Shown piece after piece: positions 40,201 to 47,543 of a DNA stretch of 55,336 nt (positions are counted from its first letter, which is position 1; every line of letters starts with the position of its first letter). A model generated the notes under the pieces. The model was not told the DNA's origin, did not search any database, and saw only the letters and a program-made list of their open reading frames with translations. Source of the stretch: Candidatus Aenigmatarchaeota archaeon (lineage in GTDB: Archaea > Aenigmatarchaeota > Aenigmatarchaeia > GW2011-AR5). The stretch lies in assembly GCA_016180925.1 (NCBI GenBank), contig JACPAH010000005.1:1-55336 (forward strand), read 5' to 3'. The position numbers were made by a program, and so were the translations under genes.

Positions 40201-42087
40201 GCCGCGGGCGGGCGGAGCATCCTACTGAAAGGCGAATCGATAGTGGCATCGTTCTCCGGCTTCATCTCGAAATCGGTGACGAACAGGGAGAACGAGTACA
40301 GGCTGGCAAAGGTCACGATGAACGTTTCATACAGGTACTCGACGACAAGCTCGCTGTTCGTCGAGGCGATAAACAGCGAGGAGCTCAACAAGAGGACCAA
40401 CGAAGGGAAGAACTTCAGGAACGTGGTCGCGACAGGCAAGAACGGCCCGGCGCAGCTTTCCCTGAACGTGGGACCGCAGCCCCTGATAGCCGGGAAGAAC
40501 GCGCTACTGCTCGTGTCCGTATCGAATTCGCGCGACGACAGTTCCGTGATACTGAATGACGGGACCGAAATCACTATAAGGATGCCGCGCTCAGTTGGCA
40601 GCGGGCTGGACTGCGAAGGGTTCGGCCACAACGGAGATGACGGAGACCCGGACTTAACGGGCATTGAGGTCGTGAGGTACAAAGTCACGCCGAAGACAAC
40701 CGACAGGGTGGAGATAAAGGCGTCGGACTTCAATTCCATATTCCCGTTCATATGCAGCTTCACGGCAAATGAAGTGCGCGGGACAGGACCGCTCACGCAG
40801 ACAGGACTCGTGACGGCGGAGCTGCCTTCGTACGAATTCACGGTCAAGAAGGAGAAGGACGTGCCAGTGACTGTGCCTCTGGGAATACTATTCGACCCGT
40901 ATGACGCCGTGTGCAGGCAGTGCGGCAGCACTGGCCTGTGCGACGCGGCGGAATGCCAAGCCCTTTCGTCCGACAGGGGCACCTGCTACTTCGAGGACAG
41001 GGGAGCGGCGGAGACAGGCCTGTCGCAACGATGCTACTCGTGCGGCGAAGCGGCATGCGAGCAGTTCAGGGATGACGTCAGCTGCCTCGAGGAAAGCAAG
41101 AGATGCGGGCTGTCAAACTGCGGCTGGGATGGCGATGCGAAGAATGAGATAGGTGTGACGACGGGCAAGTGCTTCCAGAAGCCTTACCAGATAAACGGCA
41201 ACGTTAGTAGCGCAACGCTTTCGGGAGATGTTGTGGAAAAGATAATACAAGTGTCTAAGGCTTCAGGATTCAATGAAGAAGACACTAAGAGGGTGCTGGC
41301 CGTAGCGGCACAGGAGAGCGGATTCAGGATGGTCTCCGGCGACGGCGGCAATTCGGCAGGCGTCTTCCAACTGAACAAAAAAGCGCATCCGATGTGGTTC
41401 GACCCGCTGCTGTCCGGATGCCCTGAAGGACAGACAGCAATGGATGAGGACTGCAACATAAAGCTTGGAGTGGATTTCATCAAGAGCCTGCATAACCAAC
41501 ACTTCAGCTCACCGCCAAAGCAATATGCATGCAGGAACGTTCAATACAGCGGCTGGGATGCAGTTTTCAGATATTATAACGGCTGGGCCAATGATTGCAG
41601 CGGCGATCCGGATTATATAAGCCATGTGAATGGGTGGCTAACATGCAGGGACAAGGCAAACTGCGTTGAAAATATCTTAGTCAAGAAGATTGATGATGCG
41701 CGCGGTTACGAGAGCTTGATGGAAGCCGTATTCGCCGGAAAAGGAAGCGTGGATTTCTGCAGGGAAGCCAGAGTCGACATAAACAACAAAGCGAACAGCT
41801 GGTCATACGGGCCCGGATTGTGTATAGAAGGAGAAGGAGGATGCGAAGGCGACGGGCAGTGCGGCAGGCTGTTTGAAGGCGGCAGGATAGACAATTCAGG
41901 AATCTGCGTGAAGCCCGGGCACGCCAGCTACGACGAGGTTGCGCAGCCGTTCGCGAGCTCGGGAAAACTCCAGAACGGCGCCGGCATTTGCTGCTGGACC
42001 GACGCGAGCGGCAGCATAGATGCGAACAAATGCAAGAGTGCCTACAGCCAGTGGTTCGGCTCGTCGCCGTTGTTTTCCACTCCATAA
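37276..42087 (+). CDS. Giant membrane protein with PKD-like domains, TM bundle, shared beta module and lytic-transglycosylase-like domain
   Basis: 1603 residues; SD AGGTGA precedes the ATG. Residues about 55-420 are PKD/Ig-like repeats (FQITGGKPPFRYETKV, DGGSGRYYYEWFIQ). About 470-700 is an arginine-rich helical region. About 706-852 holds about five membrane helices (FIWGTLFAIVQYLFILTYVG and others). About 895-1200 contains beta modules; VTMNVSYRYSTTSSLFVEAI and GPAQLSLNV (1014-1060) match the downstream lipoproteins. About 1217-1300 is a cysteine-rich segment. About 1315-1475 reads as an SLT/GEWL fold: LAVAAQESGFRMVSGDGGNS then AGVFQLN, with candidate catalytic Glu1347. It may open a glycan wall of a partner cell or remodel its own surface; pseudopeptidoglycan/murein action is inferred only. 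Confidence 0.7.
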   Translation: MAIDKATRDLAITEARVLMGKGLTESEAVQQIMFNFPGISRVEAQNIAHIAFTTPVREEPYFYVNILSPQDSQLINIETDTTSESQRNRFFHKRINFYFQITGGKPPFRYETKVRRIGPRVPHEYNDHFWPYRRDGNNYVPVRINQNLNENRVGEERIIQFFKGGDSQEEFHPFREDDDPNAQMTDSNGSLPEGRYEIKVIVKDDDGNGKETTATSTFQIVSKPRSRLHAVITSPVLSTDEEKAMKEKGIEAVPSYKVRSSNTSEQEYSYTQDEEYSEGDKRKGKNKYHDEITFDCSVDGGSGRYYYEWFIQDVRHVGDISPNAGDAPVKLPLRFLGVKNFSIGGTNHPIEEIPEGNHERVDPRASLPEGLYRVILRVTDRRGLNVSGMTGGGLNVAQNASSEATAWIRIGEEQGPTTRSLSSYVGMRPGVARIGGGWAGGPRGAYTRRQAVTGISERAMHRVQHPMSGSGRALSFIKNEKKEGTGTWGKEGTRGTIRSNIAVQSAVNQGKRELNRWARQMFSPEFQRLQRELRTLTDTWRNRRREWLDIRNQARRQYGRWRDYLKGQGGADALTNSIAVAQQRGRVNEVQARLLTDQINQAYNRFTKSEEDLLNFSHSKAGELHKTINDRMEKVAEQVAGRIIYRFKIRDTAAAKDIENELKLEAGKIAKSMVEKGRDTLSGPLGMIRSASMGAKTVGATYYSFWEFWREILTAPFIWGTLFAIVQYLFILTYVGYNPTYLLVYPIITALFTFLVYFGDLFEGGARPFDLFNHLASGAIIGYTAVLLMLAFGFQTFVSTGWFWGIWIFFSLVGIFQFYHSGGFRIVLQGGVIILLFAYIALGPYSGYYHQAIDQVRGPVVVAYDAVEKTISDVYLLATNPTEWYARQQVQNVRPERSTVGARALEITLFDALPASVPAGQQFAVTTVLKHEGVLDNVTDMKVAFSCNQWCLIDGVTATDSDVGKTSKGKFTINNAAGGRSILLKGESIVASFSGFISKSVTNRENEYRLAKVTMNVSYRYSTTSSLFVEAINSEELNKRTNEGKNFRNVVATGKNGPAQLSLNVGPQPLIAGKNALLLVSVSNSRDDSSVILNDGTEITIRMPRSVGSGLDCEGFGHNGDDGDPDLTGIEVVRYKVTPKTTDRVEIKASDFNSIFPFICSFTANEVRGTGPLTQTGLVTAELPSYEFTVKKEKDVPVTVPLGILFDPYDAVCRQCGSTGLCDAAECQALSSDRGTCYFEDRGAAETGLSQRCYSCGEAACEQFRDDVSCLEESKRCGLSNCGWDGDAKNEIGVTTGKCFQKPYQINGNVSSATLSGDVVEKIIQVSKASGFNEEDTKRVLAVAAQESGFRMVSGDGGNSAGVFQLNKKAHPMWFDPLLSGCPEGQTAMDEDCNIKLGVDFIKSLHNQHFSSPPKQYACRNVQYSGWDAVFRYYNGWANDCSGDPDYISHVNGWLTCRDKANCVENILVKKIDDARGYESLMEAVFAGKGSVDFCREARVDINNKANSWSYGPGLCIEGEGGCEGDGQCGRLFEGGRIDNSGICVKPGHASYDEVAQPFASSGKLQNGAGICCWTDASGSIDANKCKSAYSQWFGSSPLFSTP

Positions 42088-42243
42088 CAACAGGTTCAGA
42101 CACAACAACCGATTGATGCAATTGTTTCAGAAGGTATATACTTCCCATAAAATCCGATTTTTTGTGTAACTCCGATTTATTGTGCAAAGCCGTTTTCTTC
42201 ATATGAAAGCGCGGCCTGCAGACCTCCGCGAGGAGCGGGAGGC
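42088..42243. other. Boundary of the GC-rich segment with a short direct repeat
   Basis: No gene seen. 42148-42186 holds two near-identical units, TCCGATTTTTTGTGTAA and TCCGATTTATTGTGCAA, directly adjoining. After it the base composition changes from AT-rich to GC-rich, and CCTCC-GCGAGGAGC-GGGAGG (about 42223-42242) can fold as a terminator for the minus-strand gene that ends at 42244. The repeat marks the left edge of the foreign-looking segment. Confidence 0.5.
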
Positions 42244-42720
42244 CTAGAACGGAATGCCGAACTCCAGCCGTGGTCCGAAGACCACGTCGCCGAAATGGCC
42301 GCCGACCTTGGTATCGAACTCGTCAGGGACGAGCTCGACCCTCAGCGCGACCCTCTCGCGTCCGTCGAAATCGAGGAACTCGAGAGAAACCCCCGCCTCG
42401 AGCCCGGCGCCGAAGCCGAACTTCCAGTCACCGTCATTCCACGTGACGATGCCAGAACCGGTCGGGAGGATGTAGAGAATCCTCCGCTCGAACGAGTACC
42501 CGGCCGACAGACCGAGCGCGTTCGTCTTGTACAGGCCCACACGTTGGTACGACAGCTGCACGACAGACTGGTCGTTGTGAAGGCCCGCAGAGCCGCCGAA
42601 GACGTTCTCGGAAGCCGGAAAAGCGCCTCCTGAAGTTGCGGCGGCCGTGAAGAACCTGCTGTCATCCGCTCCCGATAGTACAGGAATCAGGACGACAGCG
42701 GTCGTGAAGAGCCACCTCAT
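42244..42720 (-). CDS. Secreted beta-barrel-like protein of bacterial character
   Basis: 158 residues from ATG 42720; AGGAGAG lies 5-6 nt upstream, a strong SD. MRWLFTTAVVLIPVLSGADD is a signal peptide. The rest consists of alternating hydrophobic strands (FGFGAGLEAGVSLEFLDFDG, FGDVVFGPRLEFGIPF) and ends in Phe, as outer-membrane beta-barrels do. Codons are GC-rich (CTC, GTC, CGC) with no AGG/ATA bias, unlike the archaeal genes on either side. An outer-membrane barrel is unexpected in an archaeon, so the gene is either transferred or the DNA is not from this organism. Confidence 0.6.
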   Translation of the reverse strand: MRWLFTTAVVLIPVLSGADDSRFFTAAATSGGAFPASENVFGGSAGLHNDQSVVQLSYQRVGLYKTNALGLSAGYSFERRILYILPTGSGIVTWNDGDWKFGFGAGLEAGVSLEFLDFDGRERVALRVELVPDEFDTKVGGHFGDVVFGPRLEFGIPF

Positions 42721-42787
42721 GGTCTCTCTCCTGTGGTTGGAGCCTGGGAAGTGCAATGCATGCCTTCCCCGGCTCGCAGTGCGTTGG

Positions 42788-44902
42788 TCAGCGGCTGAAC
42801 CTGTGGGCCTTCTTGCGGGCCTTCTCGAACTCGCTGCGAGTCGGCCACCCGGACGGCGGCCTGACGTCGTGCGAACTGTCTTGGAGGGCGTCGATAGCGG
42901 CCTCCAGACTCCGCGCCTCGTCCTTATTGAGGCGCTTCTTCGCGGCAAGCTCATTGAAGGTCGTGAGGTTGTTGACGACCTCCCCTAGGCGCTGTTGCTC
43001 CAGCTGCTGCTGCTGGCGCCTTTCCGCCTCATGCTGACGCCTCTCAGCTTCGGCGGCGGCGGCCCCCGCCTGCAGCTGCGCCTGCAACTCTTCGACACGA
43101 TGATGGATGACCTCCTCCGCCCGTGTCGTGTCCGGAGCGTTGAGGTCACGGAACCTCTTCAGAACCCTGCGGAGACTCTGCAGCCTTTCGTCGTCCGGGA
43201 ACTCCAACACCGGCGCCGTGAGGCTGTCGAACTCGGCTCTGACGGAAGCGATGCGCTTGGACAGAGCTGCCCTCTTCCCGCCGCCGAGACGCTGCTGGAT
43301 GCGGGCATCGATGCGCGACCTGTCGCCTGGCCATGTGATCTTCCCGGGCTCAAGAGTGCCGACTGCAGGCGACGTCGGGAACCCCGTGACCTTGAGGACG
43401 ACCATGTCGTTGAACTTGATGCCTTCGGGCACCGTCACGAGATACGGTGTGCCCTTGTCGTCGTACTGAACGAGAGGGTACACAGTCGACACGGAGGTAC
43501 TGGACTTGTACCCTGCAGTGTACGCGGTCGGCGGCCTCATGTCGAAGGACGACGGCAGCTCGACCACATCCGTGTAGTCGAGAAGCCAGAAGGTCACCAG
43601 TCCCGCCTTCATGTTCTTGAGGAACTCTCGGGCGGGGCCTTCCTCCCTCTTCCGGATCTCGACGATGACCTGGTTCTTGCCGCCCAGGAACTCCGGAGCG
43701 TCATACTCGACGCGCAGCTTGGTGATGACCTCGCCTACGCGCAACGTGGCGATGTCGCGAAGCGCGCTCTGCCAGACCGCCGGGCCACCATCCTGGACGA
43801 TGATCAAGTCTTGACGCATCGGCTTGCGGAACGCCGACGTCCTCATGTGCAGCTCCAGCGTCCCGACTAGGTGGCTCTCGGAATTGCCGGGCACATACGA
43901 GAGCCTGTCACCCGGGACGAACTTCCCGGCGGCGGCACGGCACTCTTCCAGTGTGCCGGCGAAGCGCAGCTCGTGGCCATTCGTCGTCGTGGGGCGGTAC
44001 TCAGCCGTGCCGTCAGGAAGCGGGATGACCTTCTCGCTGACGAGCACGAAGGTCGCGCCCTCGACCTGCGGAGGGCCGGACATGGCCTCTTCTGCGGCCG
44101 GAGCTTCAGAACCTCCTCTGAGCCTGTCTCCGATTGGATCCGAGTCGCCGCATCCCGAGACAACGAAGACGAGGGCCAGAGACAGCATCTTCAGGACACC
44201 TCTGATAGCGGTAAGGTGCGTCCTGACAGAGTCTCCTTCGTCGCCTTCTGGCGTCAGTCCCGAGATCCCATCCAGTCCGGCCACGATCTTCCTGACGTTC
44301 TCCCGGCGACGGCTCCTGCGCATCGCCGCCACGACAAACACGACGGCGAAGACGATGATGTTAACGACGAGCACGAGCTCGACGAAGTGAGTGACGTTCA
44401 TGGCGCTCTCCTTCCTGATGTGCATGCGAACTTCATTGCGTGCGCTGTTGATGGATTGCTCGTTGCGAGCGGGTTGTGCCTTCACGGTGCTCTCTGCTGG
44501 CTTCCTGACCTTGGCGGAAGCGGGAGGAGCGCGGCCTTCTGGCTCTTGGTTATTGGAGGCTGTGCCTGTGACGGCCGAGGCGACTACTGCAAGGACCACA
44601 TATATGGCCATGACCTTGTAGATTCGCCTCTTCCTTTTTCCCCAGTCAGGATGTCCTCCCTTGGTCCTCATCAGACGATAGTCGGCATATCCCGTCTCGA
44701 GAAACCCGAAGGTCAGGATGCAGAAAGGGACTGTCAACAGCCAGTGAATTCCCGCGGCGGTGACGGCCAGGCATCCTGCCGCGAGTCCAAGACAGCAGAA
44801 GCCCACCGCTACAGCTCTCTGCAGCAGAAACCAGACTGCCAGCAGGACAGCCAATGCGGCTACTGGACCAAAGACGGCTACTGGACCAAAGATGTTATCC
44901 AT
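42788..44902 (-). CDS. GC-rich open frame with membrane part, second start and lipoprotein part
   Basis: 704 residues from ATG 44902 (SD GGAGGAAGAG). Residues 1-70 are hydrophobic helices. A second in-frame ATG (MNVTHFVELVLVVNIIVFAV, about residue 169) has its own SD AAGGAGAG. Further on, MLSLALVFVVSGCGDSDPIG (about 237) is a complete lipoprotein signal with lipobox VSGC, followed by about 330 soluble residues and a glutamine/glutamate coiled coil (EAERRQHEAERRQQQQLEQQ). It therefore resembles three joined units without stop codons: a fused gene, or separate genes kept open by high GC. No family recognised. GC is near 60 percent. Confidence 0.55.
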   Translation of the reverse strand: MDNIFGPVAVFGPVAALAVLLAVWFLLQRAVAVGFCCLGLAAGCLAVTAAGIHWLLTVPFCILTFGFLETGYADYRLMRTKGGHPDWGKRKRRIYKVMAIYVVLAVVASAVTGTASNNQEPEGRAPPASAKVRKPAESTVKAQPARNEQSINSARNEVRMHIRKESAMNVTHFVELVLVVNIIVFAVVFVVAAMRRSRRRENVRKIVAGLDGISGLTPEGDEGDSVRTHLTAIRGVLKMLSLALVFVVSGCGDSDPIGDRLRGGSEAPAAEEAMSGPPQVEGATFVLVSEKVIPLPDGTAEYRPTTTNGHELRFAGTLEECRAAAGKFVPGDRLSYVPGNSESHLVGTLELHMRTSAFRKPMRQDLIIVQDGGPAVWQSALRDIATLRVGEVITKLRVEYDAPEFLGGKNQVIVEIRKREEGPAREFLKNMKAGLVTFWLLDYTDVVELPSSFDMRPPTAYTAGYKSSTSVSTVYPLVQYDDKGTPYLVTVPEGIKFNDMVVLKVTGFPTSPAVGTLEPGKITWPGDRSRIDARIQQRLGGGKRAALSKRIASVRAEFDSLTAPVLEFPDDERLQSLRRVLKRFRDLNAPDTTRAEEVIHHRVEELQAQLQAGAAAAEAERRQHEAERRQQQQLEQQRLGEVVNNLTTFNELAAKKRLNKDEARSLEAAIDALQDSSHDVRPPSGWPTRSEFEKARKKAHRFSR

Positions 44903-44966
44903 CTCTTCCTCCGTTGCGCGCTGGGTTGTCCTCCTCCCACTGCGCGCAGTTTGGATGGGTGGATGG

Positions 44967-45273
44967 TTACGTCTGAACTTCCTTCGCCTGGCGAACAGCC
45001 TCAAGGCGCCTGATGAGCTCGGGGTCGAAGTGCATATCGTACTCGAAGCGTCTCCAGACGACCTCGGACATCCAGAGGGACCTAAGACTCTTCCTGACGT
45101 CCCAGACCGTCAACCCGTCCCAGTCCCTGCAAGCATCAACGATGAGACGCGCCAGTTCGGCTGCATTGGGACGGACCCGAGACCAGACTCTCTGCGTAAA
45201 GCAGGAGTTCAGCCCACTCCAGGCGACTGCAATCCACCACTGTGAACTCCCGGTATATCCAGTAAATCTTCAT
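44967..45273 (-). pseudogene. Small GC-rich gene with a one-base frameshift
   Basis: From ATG 45273: MKIYWIYREFTVVDCSRLEW then AELLLYAESLV; from about 45190 the next frame continues RPNAAELARLIVDACRDWDG and ...WRRFEYDMHFDPELIRRLEA to the TAA at 44967. Both parts share style and composition, and the span is 3n+1, so one extra base would explain it. About 101 residues if repaired. No family recognised; same bacterial-like codon use as its neighbours. Confidence 0.5.
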
Positions 45274-45349
45274 GGTGTGATGCGGAACAAATCCTTTAGC
45301 CTTTTTTCATAGACTCTCCTTCCGGAAATCTGGGCAGGATTCATCAGGG

Positions 45350-45634
45350 CTAGCCTTTTCCGTCTTTCATCCATGTGGAGACTTGAGCTTCCACCGCCTT
45401 GATATTCTCGAAGGCGAGCCTCAAGTCTTCCGCATTTGCGATGCCGACGGACTGAAGAACGAATGCGATGACAGGGAGCAGTGCAACCTGCTCTCGCAAA
45501 TTGTCCTGAATGACTGGCATCCTCGGTTTGCCTTTGGCATCGATGTACCTCTCCGCGACAGCTGCGCATGAATTGCATAACGTCTGGAGGGCATTGCTTT
45601 TTTCTTTGCCACAGGCCTCGCATGTAGCCATCAT
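45350..45634 (-). CDS. Small zinc-finger protein
   Basis: 94 residues. Start MMATCEACGKEKSNALQTLC then NSCAAV has two CxxC motifs (CEAC, CNSC), a single zinc ribbon; the remainder is helical with a hydrophobic mid-part (LREQVALLPVIAFVLQSVGI). It belongs to the same minus-strand run as the GC-rich genes and uses ATC rather than ATA. Not recognised. Confidence 0.55.
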   Translation of the reverse strand: MMATCEACGKEKSNALQTLCNSCAAVAERYIDAKGKPRMPVIQDNLREQVALLPVIAFVLQSVGIANAEDLRLAFENIKAVEAQVSTWMKDGKG

Positions 45635-45719
45635 CCGGCCTTTCTTCTATGATGTCTTCCGACATCCTTGGTTGAAATTAAGCCGTGTAGAATTCTAGGT
45701 TTGGCTACTTTTTTCTTTC

Positions 45720-45830
45720 TGAGGTTTCCCTCGCCCAAACGGGTGGCTGAAGGAATGCTCCCGTCCTTTTCAGGCAGGGAACATTCCATAGGCTGACATG
45801 ATTCAACGCACATGGAGCACGGAATCAATG
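45720..45830 (-). mobile_element. Solitary right end of an IS200/IS605-type (tnpB) element, possible orphan guide RNA
   Basis: Minus-strand sequence ATCATGTCAGCCTATGGAAT then GTTCCCTG resembles the 3' end of the tnpB at 47544 (ATCAGCCTATGGAAAGCTCC). The translated remnant QPMECSL mirrors QPMESSL there. GGAATG-TTCCC and GGGA-GCATTCC fold as a hairpin, as tnpB-associated guide-RNA scaffolds do. A TATA-like CTTTAAATAC lies upstream at about 45928-45937 and a hairpin AAGTGGT/ACCCACTT at about 45867-45890. No tnpB body is attached, so it is a remnant or a free-standing guide-like RNA. Confidence 0.5.
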
Positions 45831-45965
45831 TCAGACCTGGTTCTTTGTGTATTTGGTTTGAAGGCCGTGAAGTGGGTTTTCACCACTTAACAGCCGTGAC
45901 ATTCATTTAAGAGTCTAACGCAGAAAAGTATTTAAAGATTTTGTTACTTTTTGGTGGTTTATATT

Positions 45966-46376
45966 CTATAGAAATTTGCCTATCGGGATCCTCTTGAGTT
46001 CCTTCACAGAATCAAAATCCGGGTCATCACTTATTATTTCCCTGATGCCGCGCGAAATGGCTGTTGCAGCATGGATGGCATCACGAGGCTTCAGGTTGTA
46101 TTTTTCCATCAGGTTTTGGGCGTTGTCTATTATCAAAGGCTCTGCCGGCAACAGTACAAGATTCGGGAATTCCATGAACTTTTTTCCCTCTTGCTTTGCC
46201 CTAGCACTGTCAAGCATTTTTTTGACAACCCACACTATCTCGTCCCATGTAAGAACAGAGGTATATGCAGCGCGCTTTCCGCCGGCTATATCCGTGAGAA
46301 ACTCCCTAGTCAGACGGGCTTCTTCATCGTCATACAAGGCGGCACTGAGGAATACGTTAGCGTCTATGTAAAGCAT
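45966..46376 (-). CDS. VapC-like PIN-domain ribonuclease toxin
   Basis: 136 residues. MLYIDANVFLSAALYDDEEA carries the first Asp, SVLTWDEIVWVV the Glu, and KPRDAIHAATAI then ISDDPDFDSV the later acids. The start overlaps the antitoxin end by 20 bp. With the AbrB-type antitoxin and a palindromic operator it is a complete pair. Sits between the GC-rich segment and a DUF63 gene; host-like codon use. Confidence 0.88.
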   Translation of the reverse strand: MLYIDANVFLSAALYDDEEARLTREFLTDIAGGKRAAYTSVLTWDEIVWVVKKMLDSARAKQEGKKFMEFPNLVLLPAEPLIIDNAQNLMEKYNLKPRDAIHAATAISRGIREIISDDPDFDSVKELKRIPIGKFL

Positions 46377-46626
46377 GGGGGAGCTCCTCCTCGTACTGCT
46401 CGTCGATAATCCTCTTTATTTCCCTTGTAGTAAGCCTTTTCTTGAGCTTCGGCAAATTGCAAAAATCTTCAACAAATTTCGCCGGGTCGGCGGCTGTCCT
46501 GATTATTATTTCCCTTTCCCTGACCTCGAAACTGACTTCTGTGCCAGGCTTTATGCCAATATAATCCCGTATGTCCTTCGGCAGGACTACCTGTCCTTTC
46601 TCGCCTACTGTGCGCTTTATCTGCAT
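46357..46626 (-). CDS. VapB-like antitoxin, AbrB/SpoVT fold
   Basis: 89 residues. MQIKRTVGEKGQVVLPKDIR then DYIGIKPGTEVSFEVREREI is a classic AbrB DNA-binding domain; the C-terminal half (KLKKRLTTREIKRIIDEQYE) is the toxin-binding tail. Starts 5 bp after the palindrome at 46631. Overlap with the toxin gene suggests translational coupling. Confidence 0.88.
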   Translation of the reverse strand: MQIKRTVGEKGQVVLPKDIRDYIGIKPGTEVSFEVREREIIIRTAADPAKFVEDFCNLPKLKKRLTTREIKRIIDEQYEEELPHALHRR

Positions 46627-46630
46627 GCAG

Positions 46631-46651
46631 ATATTTAGTTATACTAAATAT
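46631..46651. promoter_or_regulatory. Palindromic operator of the second AbrB-type VapBC pair
   Basis: Arms ATATTTAGT and ACTAAATAT around a 3-nt centre TAT, perfect. It overlaps a TATA-like sequence and lies just before the antitoxin start. Its sequence differs from the operator at 25060, so the two antitoxins should not cross-bind. Confidence 0.8.
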
Positions 46652-46680
46652 TTATACCTATTCCTACCTTCAAGTATAAC

Positions 46681-47493
46681 TTAGACGCCCATGACGAGGC
46701 GCGAGAAGTTGCGGAGGCCCGGGCCCAAGCCGAGGACAAGGACTACGAGCTTCAGGAAAGTCCTTTTCTGCACCTCCTTGGAAAGCTCCTTGTCCAGGGC
46801 GTACAGAACGAGCGGGACGACGACAAGCTTCAGAATGAACATGGAGGCGGGACCAAAAAGGCCTATAATAAAGCCCGGCAGGACGTGCTGCTCGAAGTAG
46901 TTGGGGAAGAACTGGAGCGCCACGAAGGTCGTCGTGGCGTCGAACATATGCACGGCAATGAGGAACGAATTCTCTTCGGAAAGAAAGTTCCTGATTTTTA
47001 CGCCGCCAAGCTTTCTTGCTGCAAAAATCGCTGCTGCCCATGCTGCTGTGATGCTGAGCATGGCGTACAATGCAAAGGCGCTTTGCAGCGTCATCTGCGA
47101 TACTGCAATAATGACAAAGAGCATGCCGAGCGAAAACCATATCTTGTAATAAGGCGTTTTTGTCCATCTCTCCATGAGCTTTGAAAATAGCAGGGCAGCC
47201 AGAGCAATGACAAAAATTGAAATATATATTAATGGAGTTATGAGGAATATGTTTTTGGCCAAACCTGCAAACTCGCGATAGTCTTCAAGGGCACGTAGGA
47301 AACCTCCCAGCATCACGAAGGGCACTATGCTGAAAAAAAACTTCCTGTCTATCTCTATTCCAAGTCGCCGGAGCAGTTTGTAGGTTAAAAACGCCGCCGC
47401 TACCAGCAATACTGCATACGCGGCAGTGTTGTAAACATTGTATCCGGTGCCGTTCAGTATTGGATTGACAAAATATTCCTCGAAGAAACCCAT
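46681..47493 (-). CDS. DUF63-family multi-pass membrane protein
   Basis: 270 residues, about seven transmembrane helices. The signature HMFDATTTFVALQFFPNYFE then Q with FGPASMFILKLVVVPLVLYA matches the archaeal DUF63 family, whose biochemical role is not known. It starts FFEEYFVNPILNGTGYNVYN, typical for that family. Archaeal codon use; it is a host gene lying inside the accessory block. Confidence 0.85.
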   Translation of the reverse strand: MGFFEEYFVNPILNGTGYNVYNTAAYAVLLVAAAFLTYKLLRRLGIEIDRKFFFSIVPFVMLGGFLRALEDYREFAGLAKNIFLITPLIYISIFVIALAALLFSKLMERWTKTPYYKIWFSLGMLFVIIAVSQMTLQSAFALYAMLSITAAWAAAIFAARKLGGVKIRNFLSEENSFLIAVHMFDATTTFVALQFFPNYFEQHVLPGFIIGLFGPASMFILKLVVVPLVLYALDKELSKEVQKRTFLKLVVLVLGLGPGLRNFSRLVMGV

Positions 47494-47543
47494 ACTAACT
47501 TTAATTATGGGAAAACCTAATAAATCACTGTAAACTACCCCGG

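Noticed and set aside
42788-45013. Plus-strand open frames over the GC-rich segment, including one of about 380 residues
   Set aside because: High GC leaves few stops on either strand. The minus strand carries signal peptides and SDs; the plus strand does not.
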